DNA of 64,000 nt from Mesorhizobium sp. B2-7-2 (GCF_006440775.1 NZ_VFTZ01000009.1:124001-188000), one strand, 5' to 3'; shown: positions 1 through 8,734, counted from the stretch's first letter. The notes: generated by a model not told the origin, from the letters alone. Numbers and translations: made by a program.

Positions 1-62
1 GGCATGGATTCTATGGTCTGCGCCGCGTCGCTTCGCTCCTTGCTTCGCCATAGAATGACGAA
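1..62. repeat. Truncated copy of the ~185-bp dispersed element
   Basis: This stretch matches the last third of the element found complete at 51419-51600 and 58090-58276. It shares the core GTCTGCGCCGCGTCGCTTCG and ends in the same terminal word, here GAATGACGAA instead of GGATGACGAA. The rest lies outside the window, so its full length is unknown. From here to the first gene at 187 nothing else is recognisable. Confidence 0.7.
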
Positions 63-186
63 GTCACGAGCGTTCATGCCAATCGCGAACCGTTCATGAT
101 ACTTTGCGCTTCGGTCAACCTCGATTCCCGGCGCTGGTCTTACGAATTTCCCTCGTCAAACCCCTGGCTTGCGGCTAGGGAGCGGC

Positions 187-1107
187 ATGGCCTCCCTCGC
201 CCGCAATTTCACGATCAGGAACGTGTTGCTCGCCGGCATCCTGTTGATGCTGGCCGGCGACTTCATGTTCGCGCTGAACGACGCGATGGGCAAATGGCTG
301 GTCGCTTCCTTCTCAGTCGGACAGGTGGTGCTGATCCGCTCGATCGGCGCCTTCTTCGTGCTCGGCCCGATGATAGCCAACCAGGGCACGACCAGGCTGT
401 TTCACATGGACCGGCCGGTTTTGCAGTTCCTGCGTGTCGTGGCCACCACCGCCGATACCGGGCTTTTCTACGCCGCGGTCGTCTATCTGCCGCTGGCCGA
501 CGTGATGAGCTTCTACATGGCCGGGCCGATCTACGTCGCGGCGCTGTCGCACTTGCTGCTCGGCGAAAAGGTCGGCTGGCGGCGCTGGCTGGCGATCCTG
601 GTCGGCTTCTGCGGCGTGCTGATCATCCTCAAGCCGTCCTCGGCGGCCTTCTCGCTGTCGTCGGCCTTCGCGCTGGTCGGCAGCATCGCCTTCGGCTTCG
701 CCATCATCCTCGGCCGCCTCCTGCGCGGCACCAGCGACACGACTTTGGTCACCTGGCAGACGATCGGCACACTGATTGTCGGCGGCCTGCTCACCATCGG
801 CGCTTGGCGCACGCCCTCGGCGCTCGATTTCGGCGCTATGCTTCTGCTCGGCGTCGTCTCTTGCGCCGCGCATCTGATGATCACCAGGGCATTGAAGCTG
901 GCGCCGGCCTCGACGCTGGCGCCGCTGCACTACAGCCTGCTCCTGTGGGCGGTGGTCTTCGGACTGGTCTTCTTCGGCGACGTGCCCAGCCCGCGCATCC
1001 TCGTCGGCGCGGCCATCGTCGTGCTTGCCGGCATGTTCATCTTCCATCGCCAGAAGGTGGTGGAGACCGGGGTGCCGCCGGAGAACGTGCCGAAGGGCGT
1101 GAATTAA
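187..1107 (+). CDS. DMT-superfamily (EamA) transporter
   Basis: This predicted 306-residue inner-membrane protein belongs to the drug/metabolite transporter family. It has about ten hydrophobic segments arranged as two EamA repeats (roughly residues 15-145 and 155-290) and ends in a short polar tail. Family members export metabolites or amino acids, but the substrate cannot be read from sequence. The ATG at 187 is preferred over a TTG at 169 because AGGGAG sits a few bases upstream. The gene stands alone, and the palindrome at 1107-1154 begins on its stop codon and probably acts as its terminator or as a repeat. Confidence 0.85.
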   Translation: MASLARNFTIRNVLLAGILLMLAGDFMFALNDAMGKWLVASFSVGQVVLIRSIGAFFVLGPMIANQGTTRLFHMDRPVLQFLRVVATTADTGLFYAAVVYLPLADVMSFYMAGPIYVAALSHLLLGEKVGWRRWLAILVGFCGVLIILKPSSAAFSLSSAFALVGSIAFGFAIILGRLLRGTSDTTLVTWQTIGTLIVGGLLTIGAWRTPSALDFGAMLLLGVVSCAAHLMITRALKLAPASTLAPLHYSLLLWAVVFGLVFFGDVPSPRILVGAAIVVLAGMFIFHRQKVVETGVPPENVPKGVN

Positions 1108-1154
1108 TGCATGTCGCGCAAAAGTGTGCAGCGGTTTTGCGAAACGACATGCAT
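1107..1154. repeat. Nested palindromic intergenic element
   Basis: The outer arms ATGCATGTCG (1107-1116) and CGACATGCAT (1145-1154) are perfect inverted repeats. Inside them CGCAAAA and TTTTGCG form a second arm pair around an 11-base loop. A partial relative, with the words CGGTTT and CGACATGCAT, lies near 30516-30543. It may be a REP-like element and could terminate transcription of the transporter gene. Confidence 0.75.
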
Positions 1155-1183
1155 GAAAACAAATGCTTTAAGGCTTGGCTTTC

Positions 1184-2080
1184 CTAACCCCCGCGCACGG
1201 CGGCGAGGTGCCGCGAAAATTCAGCGGTCTCCATCAGCGCATTGCAGCGGGCGAAGCGACCGTCGGCATAGGCGCGGAAATCGTCGGCCGGATTGTCGTT
1301 GGCGAGCTGGATCAGTCCCCAGAGCGTCCAGAGCAGGTCGCACATCGCTTTGTAGATGACGATACGTCCGCGCGCCGCCGGCCTCGCCTCGCCGCCGAAA
1401 TAGGCGCGCATCAGTTCCTCGTCCTGGTCCGCATCGAACCTGCCCTCGACCGAGAGGTCGCCGAGGTCCCACAGCGGATCGTTCATGCCGGAATATTCCC
1501 AGTCGACGATCCACATCCGCTCGCCCGTATCGAGGAAATTCTCGCACAGCGGGTCGCAATGGCAGGCGGCGAGCGCGATGGGGTGCGCGGCAAGCGCCGC
1601 GCGCACCGCGCCTGCCTCGCGCACCACGTCGTGATAGCCGGCGGGCAGCGCCACGTCCTTCGTCGACAAGACCTTGAGATAGTCGTCGATCATCGCGAAC
1701 AATTCGAAGCGGAAGGGAAACACCGCGCCCGATGAATGCAGCTTGCGGAAGGCTTGGCCCGCTCGCGCGGGGCTGCCCGACCGCGCCTTGAATTTCTCCG
1801 GCGACATCGTCTCGGCGCCGGCGATGAAGCGCGTCGCCATCAGGCCGGACGCCGGATCGGCATAAAGCACTTCGGGACTGACGCCGGCCTTGGCCGCCTC
1901 GCGCGCCGCCACCGCCTCGTTGGCGCGGTTGATATATTCTTGCGTGCCCTTGCCGGGAATGCGCAGACACGCTTCGCCGGCCCGGTAAACCTTGTTGGTC
2001 AGGCCGCCCAAACGCTCCAGCGGTCCGTCATAGCCTGCCAGCGCCGGAATGGCGGCCAACGCGGCGCGCGCCTCGTCCAT
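1184..2080 (-). CDS. Choline/aminoglycoside-kinase-like phosphotransferase
   Basis: This 298-residue protein has the APH/choline kinase fold. HCDPLCENFL at residues 174-183 gives the catalytic Asp176 and metal-binding Asn181, and IVDWEYSG at 191-198 supplies the metal-binding aspartate. The N-terminal GGLTNKVY (25-32) resembles the nucleotide-binding loop of choline kinases. It should phosphorylate a small alcohol such as choline or ethanolamine, but the substrate is inferred only. The ATG at 2080 is chosen because AAGGGGG lies upstream at good spacing; an ATG at 2098 is less well placed. It is divergent from the methyltransferase at 2183. A second, distinct kinase of this family lies at 5270-6154. 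Confidence 0.8.
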   Translation of the reverse strand: MDEARAALAAIPALAGYDGPLERLGGLTNKVYRAGEACLRIPGKGTQEYINRANEAVAAREAAKAGVSPEVLYADPASGLMATRFIAGAETMSPEKFKARSGSPARAGQAFRKLHSSGAVFPFRFELFAMIDDYLKVLSTKDVALPAGYHDVVREAGAVRAALAAHPIALAACHCDPLCENFLDTGERMWIVDWEYSGMNDPLWDLGDLSVEGRFDADQDEELMRAYFGGEARPAARGRIVIYKAMCDLLWTLWGLIQLANDNPADDFRAYADGRFARCNALMETAEFSRHLAAVRGG

Positions 2081-2182
2081 CGTCACCCCCTTCACCATCC
2101 CACGATATTTTATAGCGGAACGGTTCCACAGTTTTTGCCGCTTGGCTACCATTGCGGGTACGAATCGGCGGCGGGAGCAGAA

Positions 2183-2815
2183 ATGGCGGACGGCAAGCAC
2201 AGCGGCTCGCTAAACGCGGCCTACGCCGCGAAGCGGCCTGAGGAAGTGGCGGCGATCTATGACAGCTGGTCCGAGACCTATGATGCCGACATGTCGGCCG
2301 CCGGCTATCGCCACCCGACGATCTGCCTGGCGCTGCTTGCCAGGCACCTGCCGCGCGGCGCCGAACCCTTGCTCGATGCCGGCGCCGGCACTGGCCTGAT
2401 CGGCGAATGGCTGGCCATCACCGGCTATCCGAAGGTCGAGGCGCTCGACATCTCGCAAGGCATGCTGGACAAGGCCGGCGCCAAGGGCGTCTACAGTGCG
2501 CTGCATCGCCTGGCGATGGGCGACGCTTTGCCCTTCGCCGACGGCGTCTATGCCGGCATTGTTTCGGCGGGCGTCTTCACCTCGGGCCATGTCGGGGTCG
2601 AGGGACTGGACGAGTTGATCCGCATCTGCCGTCCAGGCGGGATCATCGTGCTGACCGTCAAGAACACGCTGTGGCAATCAGGCTTCGCCGAGCGCATTGC
2701 CGGACTTGAGGCTCAGGGCAGGTTGAAGCGCGTCGAGGAAACGGCGCCTTACGCCTCGATGCCGGGCGAGTCCGATACCGTGCCAAGCAGGGGACTTGTG
2801 CTGCGCGTCAGCTGA
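2183..2815 (+). CDS. Class I SAM-dependent methyltransferase (METTL27-like)
   Basis: This 210-residue protein carries the SAM-binding motif I LLDAGAGTGLIG (residues 63-74), followed by an acidic strand (EALDIS) and a PGG motif typical of class I methyltransferases. The N-terminal segment AAKRPEEVAAIYDSWSETYD resembles the METTL27/Williams-Beuren methyltransferase group. The substrate is unknown. GGGAG precedes the ATG at 2183. The gene is divergent from one kinase-like gene and convergent with the large FAD/GcvT enzyme, whose stop lies 5 bases away. A role in C1 or methylamine metabolism is plausible from context only. Confidence 0.8.
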   Translation: MADGKHSGSLNAAYAAKRPEEVAAIYDSWSETYDADMSAAGYRHPTICLALLARHLPRGAEPLLDAGAGTGLIGEWLAITGYPKVEALDISQGMLDKAGAKGVYSALHRLAMGDALPFADGVYAGIVSAGVFTSGHVGVEGLDELIRICRPGGIIVLTVKNTLWQSGFAERIAGLEAQGRLKRVEETAPYASMPGESDTVPSRGLVLRVS

Positions 2816-2819
2816 CCAT

Positions 2820-5273
2820 TCAGGCCTTTATCCTTGCCCCGGCCGGATCGTACATCGCCTCGAGATGGATTTTTGCCGGCGTGCGTTCCATCGCCACGAC
2901 AAGCTCATAGTCGCCTGAGGCGAGGAACCCATCGCTGACGCCGTCGGCATTGCGCACATAGCCGTAGCCGATATTCTTTCCCACCGTGTAGCCGTAGCCG
3001 CCGCTGGTGAGATAGCCGACCGGCTCGCCATTGCGCAGGATCGTCTCGCGTCCGACCAGCACGATCCCCGGGTCGTCCACCGTGAAGCCGGCAAAGCTTT
3101 TCGTCGGCGGCTTGCCGGCCGTCTTCTCCAGCGCCCGGCGTCCGACGAAGTCGGTATTCTTGCGAAGCTTCACGGCCCAGCCGAGACCCGCTTCCAGCGG
3201 CGTGTCGTTCGGCGTGATGTCGGAACCCCAGGCGCGATAGCCCTTCTCCAGTCGCAGCGATTCCAGCGCCCGGTAGCCGACCGGGCGAATGCCATGCGCC
3301 TTGCCCGCCGCCATCAGCGCATCGAAAATCTCGCCGGTGGCGGCGATCGGCACATGCAGCTCCCAGCCCAGTTCCCCGACATAAGTGACGCGCAGCGCCT
3401 TCACGCTATGGCCGGCGATTGCGATCTCGCGGGCATGGCCGAAGGGGAAGGCGGCGTTCGAGACATCGGCGTCCGTCACCGCCGACAGCACGTTGCGGGC
3501 GCGTGGCCCCATCAGCGACAGCGTGCCGAAATCCTCCGTGACGTCGGTCAGCCTGGCGTCGAGGCCGGAGCCGATATGGTCGGCGATCCAGGACAGGTCA
3601 TGCGTGCGGAAGCCGGTGCCGGTGACGATGTAGAAGCGGTCCTCGCCGAGCCGCGACACGGTGAGGTCGGCCTCGATGCCGCCGCGCGTGTTGAGAAGCT
3701 GCGTGTAGGTCAACCGTCCGACCGGCTTGTCGACGTCGTTGGCGCAGATCCAGTCGAGCGCCTTCAGCGCGTCAGTGCCGGTCAGCTCATATTTGGCGAA
3801 GGACGACTGGTCGAAGATGCCGACCTTCTCGCGCACGTGAAGGTGCTCGTCGCCGACCGGGCCGAACCAGTTCTGGCGGCCCATCGAATAGACGTCCTCG
3901 GCGATCGCGCCATCCGGCGCGAACCAGTTCGGCCGTTCCCAGCCAAGCTTGGAGCCGAACACGGCGCGATGCATCTTCAGCCGCTCATAGAGCGGCGAGA
4001 CGATGCCCGGCCGTCCGGACAGATATTCCTCGTGCGGGAAGCCGATCGTGTAATGCTTGCCATAGGCTTCCAGCGTGCGGTCGCGGACCCAGTCGCGATC
4101 GCGGTGCAGGCCGGAGAAGCGACGGATGTCGACCACCCAGAGATCGAGCGGCGCCTCGCCGTCGGCCACCCATTGCGCCAGCACCCAGCCGGCGCCGCCG
4201 CCAGACGCGATGCCGAAGGCGTTGAAGCCGGCGCCGACGAACATGTTGGCGCATTCGGGCGCTGCGCCGAGGATGAAGTTGCCGTCCGGCGTGAAACTCT
4301 CCGACCCGTTGATCATCTGCTTGACGCCGGCGGTTTGCAGCGCCGGAACACGCGCGATCGCCTGGGTCATGTGCTGCTCGAAATGATCGTAGTCGTCGTC
4401 GAAGAGACGGAACTCCCAGTCGTTCGGGACATCGCCGCCGGGAAGTCCGGTCGCCCAGGCCTGCGGGTTGGGCTCATAGCCGCCCATCACCAGCCCGCCG
4501 ACCTCTTCCTTGAAATAGGTGCGGCGGTCGGGGTCGCGGATTGTCGGCGCGTCGGTCGCCAGGCCCGCGATCTTCTCGGTGATGATGTACTGGTGCTTGA
4601 CCGGCTGCAGCGGCACGTTGATGCCGGCCATCGCGCCGACCTGCCGCGCCCATTGTCCAGCGCAGTTCACCACCTTGTCGCAGGCGATCTCGCCTTGTGA
4701 AGTCTTCACCGCCGTGATGCGGCCGTCCTTCATCGTGAAGCCGGTGACGCGCACGCCCTCGAACAGTTTCGCGCCATGCATGCGCGCGCCCTTGGCGAGC
4801 GACTGGGCGATGTCTGAGGGGCTTGCCTGCCCGTCGCTCGGCAGCCAGGAAGCGCCGACAAGGTCGCCTGTTTCCATCAGCGGCCACATGCGCTTCACTT
4901 CCGCCGGCGACAGCAACTGCATATCCATGCCGAAGCTTTTGGCCGTCGTCGCCAGCCGCTTGAACTCGGTCCAGCGGTCGGCGTTCGTCGCCAGCCGCAG
5001 GCAGCCGGTCATCTTCCAGCCGGTCGCCAGGCCCGTCTCGGCCTCCAGCCCCTTGTAGAGCTCGACCGAATATTTGAGCACGCGCGTGATCGAGGCCGAG
5101 GAGCGCAGCTGCCCGACCAGGCCGGCGGCGTGCCAGGTCGAGCCCGAGGTCAGCCTGCCCTGCTCGAGCAGCACCACGTCCGCCCCATGGTCGCGCGCCA
5201 GGTGGTAGGCAGTGGAACAGCCGATGATGCCGCCGCCGATGACGACGATTTCGGCATGGCTGGGCAAGATCAT
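2820..5273 (-). CDS. FAD-dependent dehydrogenase fused to GcvT domain (dimethylglycine/sarcosine dehydrogenase family)
   Basis: This 817-residue enzyme has an N-terminal DAO-type FAD domain (about 1-380, with the dinucleotide-binding loop VIGGGIIG at residues 11-18), a short linker domain, and a C-terminal aminomethyltransferase (GcvT) pair of domains (about 430-810). The architecture and length match dimethylglycine and sarcosine dehydrogenases. These oxidatively demethylate N-methyl amines and pass the C1 unit to tetrahydrofolate. The ATG at 5273 overlaps the stop of the upstream kinase gene in ATGA, so the two are translationally coupled. Which methylamine is used cannot be told from sequence. 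Confidence 0.88.
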   Translation of the reverse strand: MILPSHAEIVVIGGGIIGCSTAYHLARDHGADVVLLEQGRLTSGSTWHAAGLVGQLRSSASITRVLKYSVELYKGLEAETGLATGWKMTGCLRLATNADRWTEFKRLATTAKSFGMDMQLLSPAEVKRMWPLMETGDLVGASWLPSDGQASPSDIAQSLAKGARMHGAKLFEGVRVTGFTMKDGRITAVKTSQGEIACDKVVNCAGQWARQVGAMAGINVPLQPVKHQYIITEKIAGLATDAPTIRDPDRRTYFKEEVGGLVMGGYEPNPQAWATGLPGGDVPNDWEFRLFDDDYDHFEQHMTQAIARVPALQTAGVKQMINGSESFTPDGNFILGAAPECANMFVGAGFNAFGIASGGGAGWVLAQWVADGEAPLDLWVVDIRRFSGLHRDRDWVRDRTLEAYGKHYTIGFPHEEYLSGRPGIVSPLYERLKMHRAVFGSKLGWERPNWFAPDGAIAEDVYSMGRQNWFGPVGDEHLHVREKVGIFDQSSFAKYELTGTDALKALDWICANDVDKPVGRLTYTQLLNTRGGIEADLTVSRLGEDRFYIVTGTGFRTHDLSWIADHIGSGLDARLTDVTEDFGTLSLMGPRARNVLSAVTDADVSNAAFPFGHAREIAIAGHSVKALRVTYVGELGWELHVPIAATGEIFDALMAAGKAHGIRPVGYRALESLRLEKGYRAWGSDITPNDTPLEAGLGWAVKLRKNTDFVGRRALEKTAGKPPTKSFAGFTVDDPGIVLVGRETILRNGEPVGYLTSGGYGYTVGKNIGYGYVRNADGVSDGFLASGDYELVVAMERTPAKIHLEAMYDPAGARIKA

Positions 5274-6154
5274 GATCTGGTTCCGTATTTCGTCCGGTAG
5301 TTGTCCAGTGCCGCGTCGAGCCGGACGAGGTTTTCCTCGCTATAGGCGACGTAGTCGATGCCGGGCGCGTCGAGATAAAGCTCGGACACCATGCTCCACA
5401 TCGCTTCGCGCAGCAGCGAGGCGCATTGCATGGCGGCATGCGAGCGGCGGATTTCGCCGTCCGGTTCCTTCATGAAATAGGCGGTCATGAAGGCGAAGGA
5501 TTCGTCATCGCTCAGGCCGGCGTTGGAGGCGGCGCCGGCGAGGTCGAACATTGCCGTGTTGAAGCCGGCATATTCGAAATCGATCAGCCACAGCCGCTTG
5601 CCGTCATCGAGGATGTTGGCCGGCAAAAGATCGTTGTGGCCGAAGACGATCGGCAGCAGTTTTTGCGCCCGCTCGAGCTCGTCCGCCAGGGCCAGATAAC
5701 GTGGCAGCTCGCTCTTCTTGCGGCTGCCGCCCTCGTCCAGCGTGCGTGCATAGTCGCGGATGACGTGGAACACCCAGAACATGAAGCCGGCGCCGGAGAC
5801 ATGTTTGGGCATCTCGCGGTGAAAGCCGCGCAGCAGCGCCGCCACGCGGCCGAGATTGGCCCGCACATCCTCTCCCAGGAAGGTCTTGGCGCCGAGAAAT
5901 TCCGTCACCAGGATGCCGGGCTCGGCATAATGCACGGCCGGCGCGAAGCCCGCCGCATGAGCCGCCCGCGCGGTCATCACCTCACGCTCGCGAAAGACAT
6001 GGTGGAACGGGAAGTCCTGGCCGAAGCGCACGACATGCCGCCCGGCAGCGTCCGTCACGACAAAATTGGCGTTGCTGAGGCCGCCCGGCAGCGGCTCGAT
6101 CTCGATGCCGCCGTTCCAGCACGGCAAGGCGCGGATGCGGTCTTCGGCGCTCAC
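5270..6154 (-). CDS. Choline-kinase-like phosphotransferase, first gene of the FAD/GcvT operon
   Basis: This 294-residue APH/choline-kinase-like protein has PGGLSN at residues 23-28, the catalytic loop FGHNDLLPAN at 171-180 and the metal-binding IDFEYAG at 191-197. It keeps the canonical HxDxxxxN pattern more strictly than the paralogue at 1184-2080. A GTG at 6154 is preferred because GGAG lies 8 bases upstream and the choline-kinase N-terminus begins just after it; the frame stays open further upstream, but into the structured leader. It overlaps the dehydrogenase by 4 bases. The pairing suggests that a phosphorylated or phosphorylatable amino alcohol feeds the demethylating enzyme, which is inference. 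Confidence 0.82.
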   Translation of the reverse strand: MSAEDRIRALPCWNGGIEIEPLPGGLSNANFVVTDAAGRHVVRFGQDFPFHHVFREREVMTARAAHAAGFAPAVHYAEPGILVTEFLGAKTFLGEDVRANLGRVAALLRGFHREMPKHVSGAGFMFWVFHVIRDYARTLDEGGSRKKSELPRYLALADELERAQKLLPIVFGHNDLLPANILDDGKRLWLIDFEYAGFNTAMFDLAGAASNAGLSDDESFAFMTAYFMKEPDGEIRRSHAAMQCASLLREAMWSMVSELYLDAPGIDYVAYSEENLVRLDAALDNYRTKYGTRS

Positions 6155-6205
6155 GGCTTCGCTCCGGCCCCAACCGGTCCCGCGGAAAACAAGGCTGGGA
6201 GAACA

Positions 6206-6263
6206 TGAAAAAGCCTCGTCGGTGCGAGACGCCAGGATCGGTATCCCGCACCGCACCGACGAG
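6206..6263 (-). terminator. Intrinsic terminator/attenuator in the leader of the kinase operon
   Basis: CTCGTCGGTGCG and CGCACCGACGAG (6252-6263 and 6215-6226) pair perfectly over 12 bp across a 25-base loop. On the minus strand the stem is followed by GGCTTTTTC. The T-run exists only in this direction. It ends about 50 bases before the kinase GTG start, so it must be read through or refolded for the operon to be expressed from an upstream promoter. Confidence 0.7.
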
Positions 6264-6394
6264 CCCCTTGGCCAGGCATGATATCCCGGCATCCGCCCCC
6301 GCGGATTCGATAAAAGCTCGCGCCTGGCTGGTTCCAGGCGATCTGGTCACTAGGTTGCGGCTCTGCCATCACCCTCCCGCGGCAGTTCCGAGCC
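6206..6394 (-). promoter_or_regulatory. Candidate structured leader RNA or sRNA upstream of the kinase/FAD-GcvT operon
   Basis: Read on the minus strand, this region holds five successive potential hairpins. They are a bulged stem (6391-6394 plus 6381-6385 pairing with 6359-6367), CGCCTGG/CCAGGCG (6321-6340), TCCGC/GCGGA with a four-base loop (6292-6305), GCCGGG/CCTGGC with one G-U pair (6271-6290), and finally a 12-bp terminator stem. No known riboswitch consensus was recognised by eye. The order, with folded domains first and an intrinsic terminator last just ahead of a start codon, is the layout of an attenuating riboswitch. It would equally suit a free-standing sRNA. Confidence 0.5.
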
Positions 6395-6542
6395 TGTCAC
6401 AAGGTCAATGTCACGCCAGCGTGGCAGCGCTGTCAATCCAAAAGCTGCGACCTTTTTTGGGTGTTTTGCCCGAAAGTATAAGCAATTTCTTTCAAAGCGC
6501 TGCCAAAGCCTTAAATTCGGTCAGAATTCCCGGACACACCCG

Positions 6543-7307
6543 ATGATCCATTCGAAACGGCACGGCGAAATCCTGCGGCTCCTCAGCGAGGAGGGCACGA
6601 TCACCATAGCCAGCCTCGCCGAGCGGCTTGGCGTTTCGCTGGAAACAGTGCGGCGCGATATCAAGCCGCTCGCCGATGACGGGTCGGTGCTGAAGATGCA
6701 CGGCGCCGTGGGTCTTGCCTCGATGCTGGGCGAGGCGCCGTTCGAACGGCGCATGCGCGAGAATGCCGAAGCCAAGCGCCTGATCGCCAGGATGGTCGCG
6801 GCCACGATCCGCGATGGCGAGGCGATCATGCTCGATACCGGCACGACCACGTCCTTCCTCGCGCGCGAGCTGCTCGGCCATCGCCGGCTGACGGTGGTCA
6901 CCAATTCCTCCGACATTGCCCGCACGCTGGCGACTGTGAACGGCAACAAGGTCTACATGGCGGGCGGCGAGCTGCGCAGCGATTCAGGCGCGGCTTTCGG
7001 CATTTCGGCGATCGAGTTCGTCAGCCGCTTTTCGGTCGATCATGCGGTGATCTCGATCGGAGCCGTCGATGCGGCCGCCGGCCTGACCGACTACGATCTG
7101 GACGAGGCGGAGTTCGCCCGCATGGTGCTCTCGCGCGGCCAGCGCTCGCTGGTCGTCACCGACCATTCCAAGTTCGGCCGCCAGGGACTTGTCCGGGTTT
7201 GCGGCTTCGACGGCTTTTCCGAGCTCGCCACCGACCAGCCGCCGCCACGCGATATAGCCGCCGCGCTGAGCCAGGCCGGCGCCCGGCTCAGTATCGCCGC
7301 GGCCTGA
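6543..7307 (+). CDS. DeoR-family transcriptional regulator
   Basis: This 254-residue regulator has an N-terminal DeoR winged helix (about 1-55, recognition helix around TVRRDI at 36-41) and a C-terminal sugar-phosphate-sensing domain with the family signature LDTGTTT (97-103). DeoR proteins usually respond to a phosphorylated intermediate. This fits a neighbour operon that begins with a kinase, transcribed divergently from 6154. The intergenic words CGAAAG (6470-6475) and TTTCTTTC (6488-6495) resemble half-sites used by this family, but their binding is a guess. The ATG at 6543 fits the family N-terminus; its ribosome site is weak, and an in-frame upstream extension is possible. Confidence 0.85.
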   Translation: MIHSKRHGEILRLLSEEGTITIASLAERLGVSLETVRRDIKPLADDGSVLKMHGAVGLASMLGEAPFERRMRENAEAKRLIARMVAATIRDGEAIMLDTGTTTSFLARELLGHRRLTVVTNSSDIARTLATVNGNKVYMAGGELRSDSGAAFGISAIEFVSRFSVDHAVISIGAVDAAAGLTDYDLDEAEFARMVLSRGQRSLVVTDHSKFGRQGLVRVCGFDGFSELATDQPPPRDIAAALSQAGARLSIAAA

Positions 7308-7328
7308 CGGCGCCCAAGGAATAAGAGG

Positions 7329-8225
7329 CTAGCCGAACACCAGCGACTGGTGCGCCGCAACCCCGGCCATCGCGCCGCCCGACACCGCGAAGGCGATGTT
7401 GTGCATCAGGCGCGCGGCGTCTCCTGCCGCGAAGACGCCAGGCACCGATGTCTGCTGCTTGTCGTCCACGACGATCGCCTTGCCGAGCGGGCCTTCGTTG
7501 AAGGCGCAGCCCAGCTGCTCGGCGAGCGGGCTTGCCATCACGTTGCGCGGCGCGGTGAACAGCGCCCGCACGCTCGCGCTGCGATTGCCGTCGAGCCTGA
7601 CGACCAGGCCGCCGGACCCGTCGTTCTGCACTTCGCTCACCTTGCCCGGCTCGAACCGGATGTTGCGCTTCTCCAACGCCCGCGCCTGGTCAGCGTCCGG
7701 TTCGAACAAACCGTCGGCGAACAGCGTGACGTCGCCCCAGTCGGAGATCAGCTCGGCCTGGTGCAGCGACATCGGTCCGGTCGCCAGCACGCCGAGCGGC
7801 CCGCCGGCCACCTCGTAGCCATAGCAATAAGGACAATGCAGCACCGTCTTGCCCCACTGCGCGGCCAGTCCGGGAACGTCCGGCAGGATGTCCCGGACAC
7901 CGGTGGCGAGCACCAGCCGCGTCGCGCCGAAACCCTCGCCATCGTCTATCCGGACCTCGAAGCCGCTGCCGGCAATGGCGGCCCGCTCGGCGCGGCCGTC
8001 GATCACGCTGACGGCAGGATAGGCAAGCAGCTGTCGCCTGGCCTCGTCGAGAATGTCCGCCGGCGCCCGTCCGTCCTGGCCGAAGAAGCCGTGCGAATGT
8101 TCGGCGAAGCGGTTCCGCGGCTGCCCGGCATCGATCACCAGCACCTTGCGCCGCCCGCGCGCCGCATACATGGCGGCGGACAGGCCGGCAAAGCTGCCGC
8201 CGACGACGATCACATCATACTGCAT
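7329..8225 (-). CDS. Thioredoxin-reductase-like NAD(P)/FAD oxidoreductase
   Basis: This 298-residue flavoprotein has the FAD loop VVGGSFAG (7-14), a redox-active CPYC at 131-134 and the C-terminal FAD motif GVFAAGDAAR (263-272), which is the order seen in low-molecular-weight thioredoxin reductases. The usual GxGxxA nucleotide loop after the CxxC is degenerate (GVLATGPMS), so NADPH use and thioredoxin specificity are uncertain. GGAG upstream supports the ATG at 8225. Its start lies inside the end of the Rrf2 regulator gene (11-base overlap), so the two are co-expressed and the regulator probably controls this enzyme. Confidence 0.85.
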   Translation of the reverse strand: MQYDVIVVGGSFAGLSAAMYAARGRRKVLVIDAGQPRNRFAEHSHGFFGQDGRAPADILDEARRQLLAYPAVSVIDGRAERAAIAGSGFEVRIDDGEGFGATRLVLATGVRDILPDVPGLAAQWGKTVLHCPYCYGYEVAGGPLGVLATGPMSLHQAELISDWGDVTLFADGLFEPDADQARALEKRNIRFEPGKVSEVQNDGSGGLVVRLDGNRSASVRALFTAPRNVMASPLAEQLGCAFNEGPLGKAIVVDDKQQTSVPGVFAAGDAARLMHNIAFAVSGGAMAGVAAHQSLVFG

Positions 8226-8664
8226 GGCTGGATACTCCAATGAGGTCATAACGGCGGCGGAAATCGGCCGTCAGGTCGGCCAGCGTGATATTGCTGAGCC
8301 GCTCAGTGAGCAGCCTTTCCGCCTCCAGGCGAAAATCGTCGAGCACGGCGATCACCGCCTGCTCGACGAGGCATCCGGGACTTTCCGGTTCGGTGCTGAA
8401 CGGCAACAGCGTCTCGCCGAGCGCGCCGCTGATCTCGGCCAGCGAGATCTTGTCCGGCGCGCGGCCGAGCTGCCAGCCGCCGCCATGGCCGCGCGACGAG
8501 GTGACGATGCCGGCCTCGCGCAGCCCGGCGATGGTGCGTCGCACCACCACCGGATTGGTGTGGATGAAGCCGGCAAGCTCTTCGGAGGTCAGCGCACGGT
8601 CGGGGGCCTCGGCCATATGGACCAGGATATGCAGGGTCGAGGACAGGCGGCTGTTGCGTTTCAT
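8215..8664 (-). CDS. Rrf2-family transcriptional regulator
   Basis: This 149-residue protein has an Rrf2 winged helix (residues 8-75), including the wing SSRGHGGGWQLGR. Unlike IscR or NsrR it has a single cysteine (Cys98), so the three-cysteine Fe-S site is absent and it resembles the YwnA/CymR-like group. Rrf2 proteins commonly sense redox or nitrosative signals. Here the gene overlaps the thioredoxin-reductase-like gene, and the pair looks like an autoregulated redox module. That function is inferred from adjacency. Confidence 0.85.
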   Translation of the reverse strand: MKRNSRLSSTLHILVHMAEAPDRALTSEELAGFIHTNPVVVRRTIAGLREAGIVTSSRGHGGGWQLGRAPDKISLAEISGALGETLLPFSTEPESPGCLVEQAVIAVLDDFRLEAERLLTERLSNITLADLTADFRRRYDLIGVSSHAV

Positions 8665-8734
8665 GTAACTTAGCTAGTTACGAATCGCCCCAATGTCAAA
8701 CTCGGCTGGACTGCCGCCAACGCACGGTTGTGCG

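Noticed and set aside
6387..6400. AGGCTCGG on the minus strand, resembling part of the SAH riboswitch consensus
   Set aside because: The partner segment that should precede it (GAGGAGCGCTGC-like) is missing; only AGCGCTGCC without the pairing CGAG is found, so the match is probably chance.
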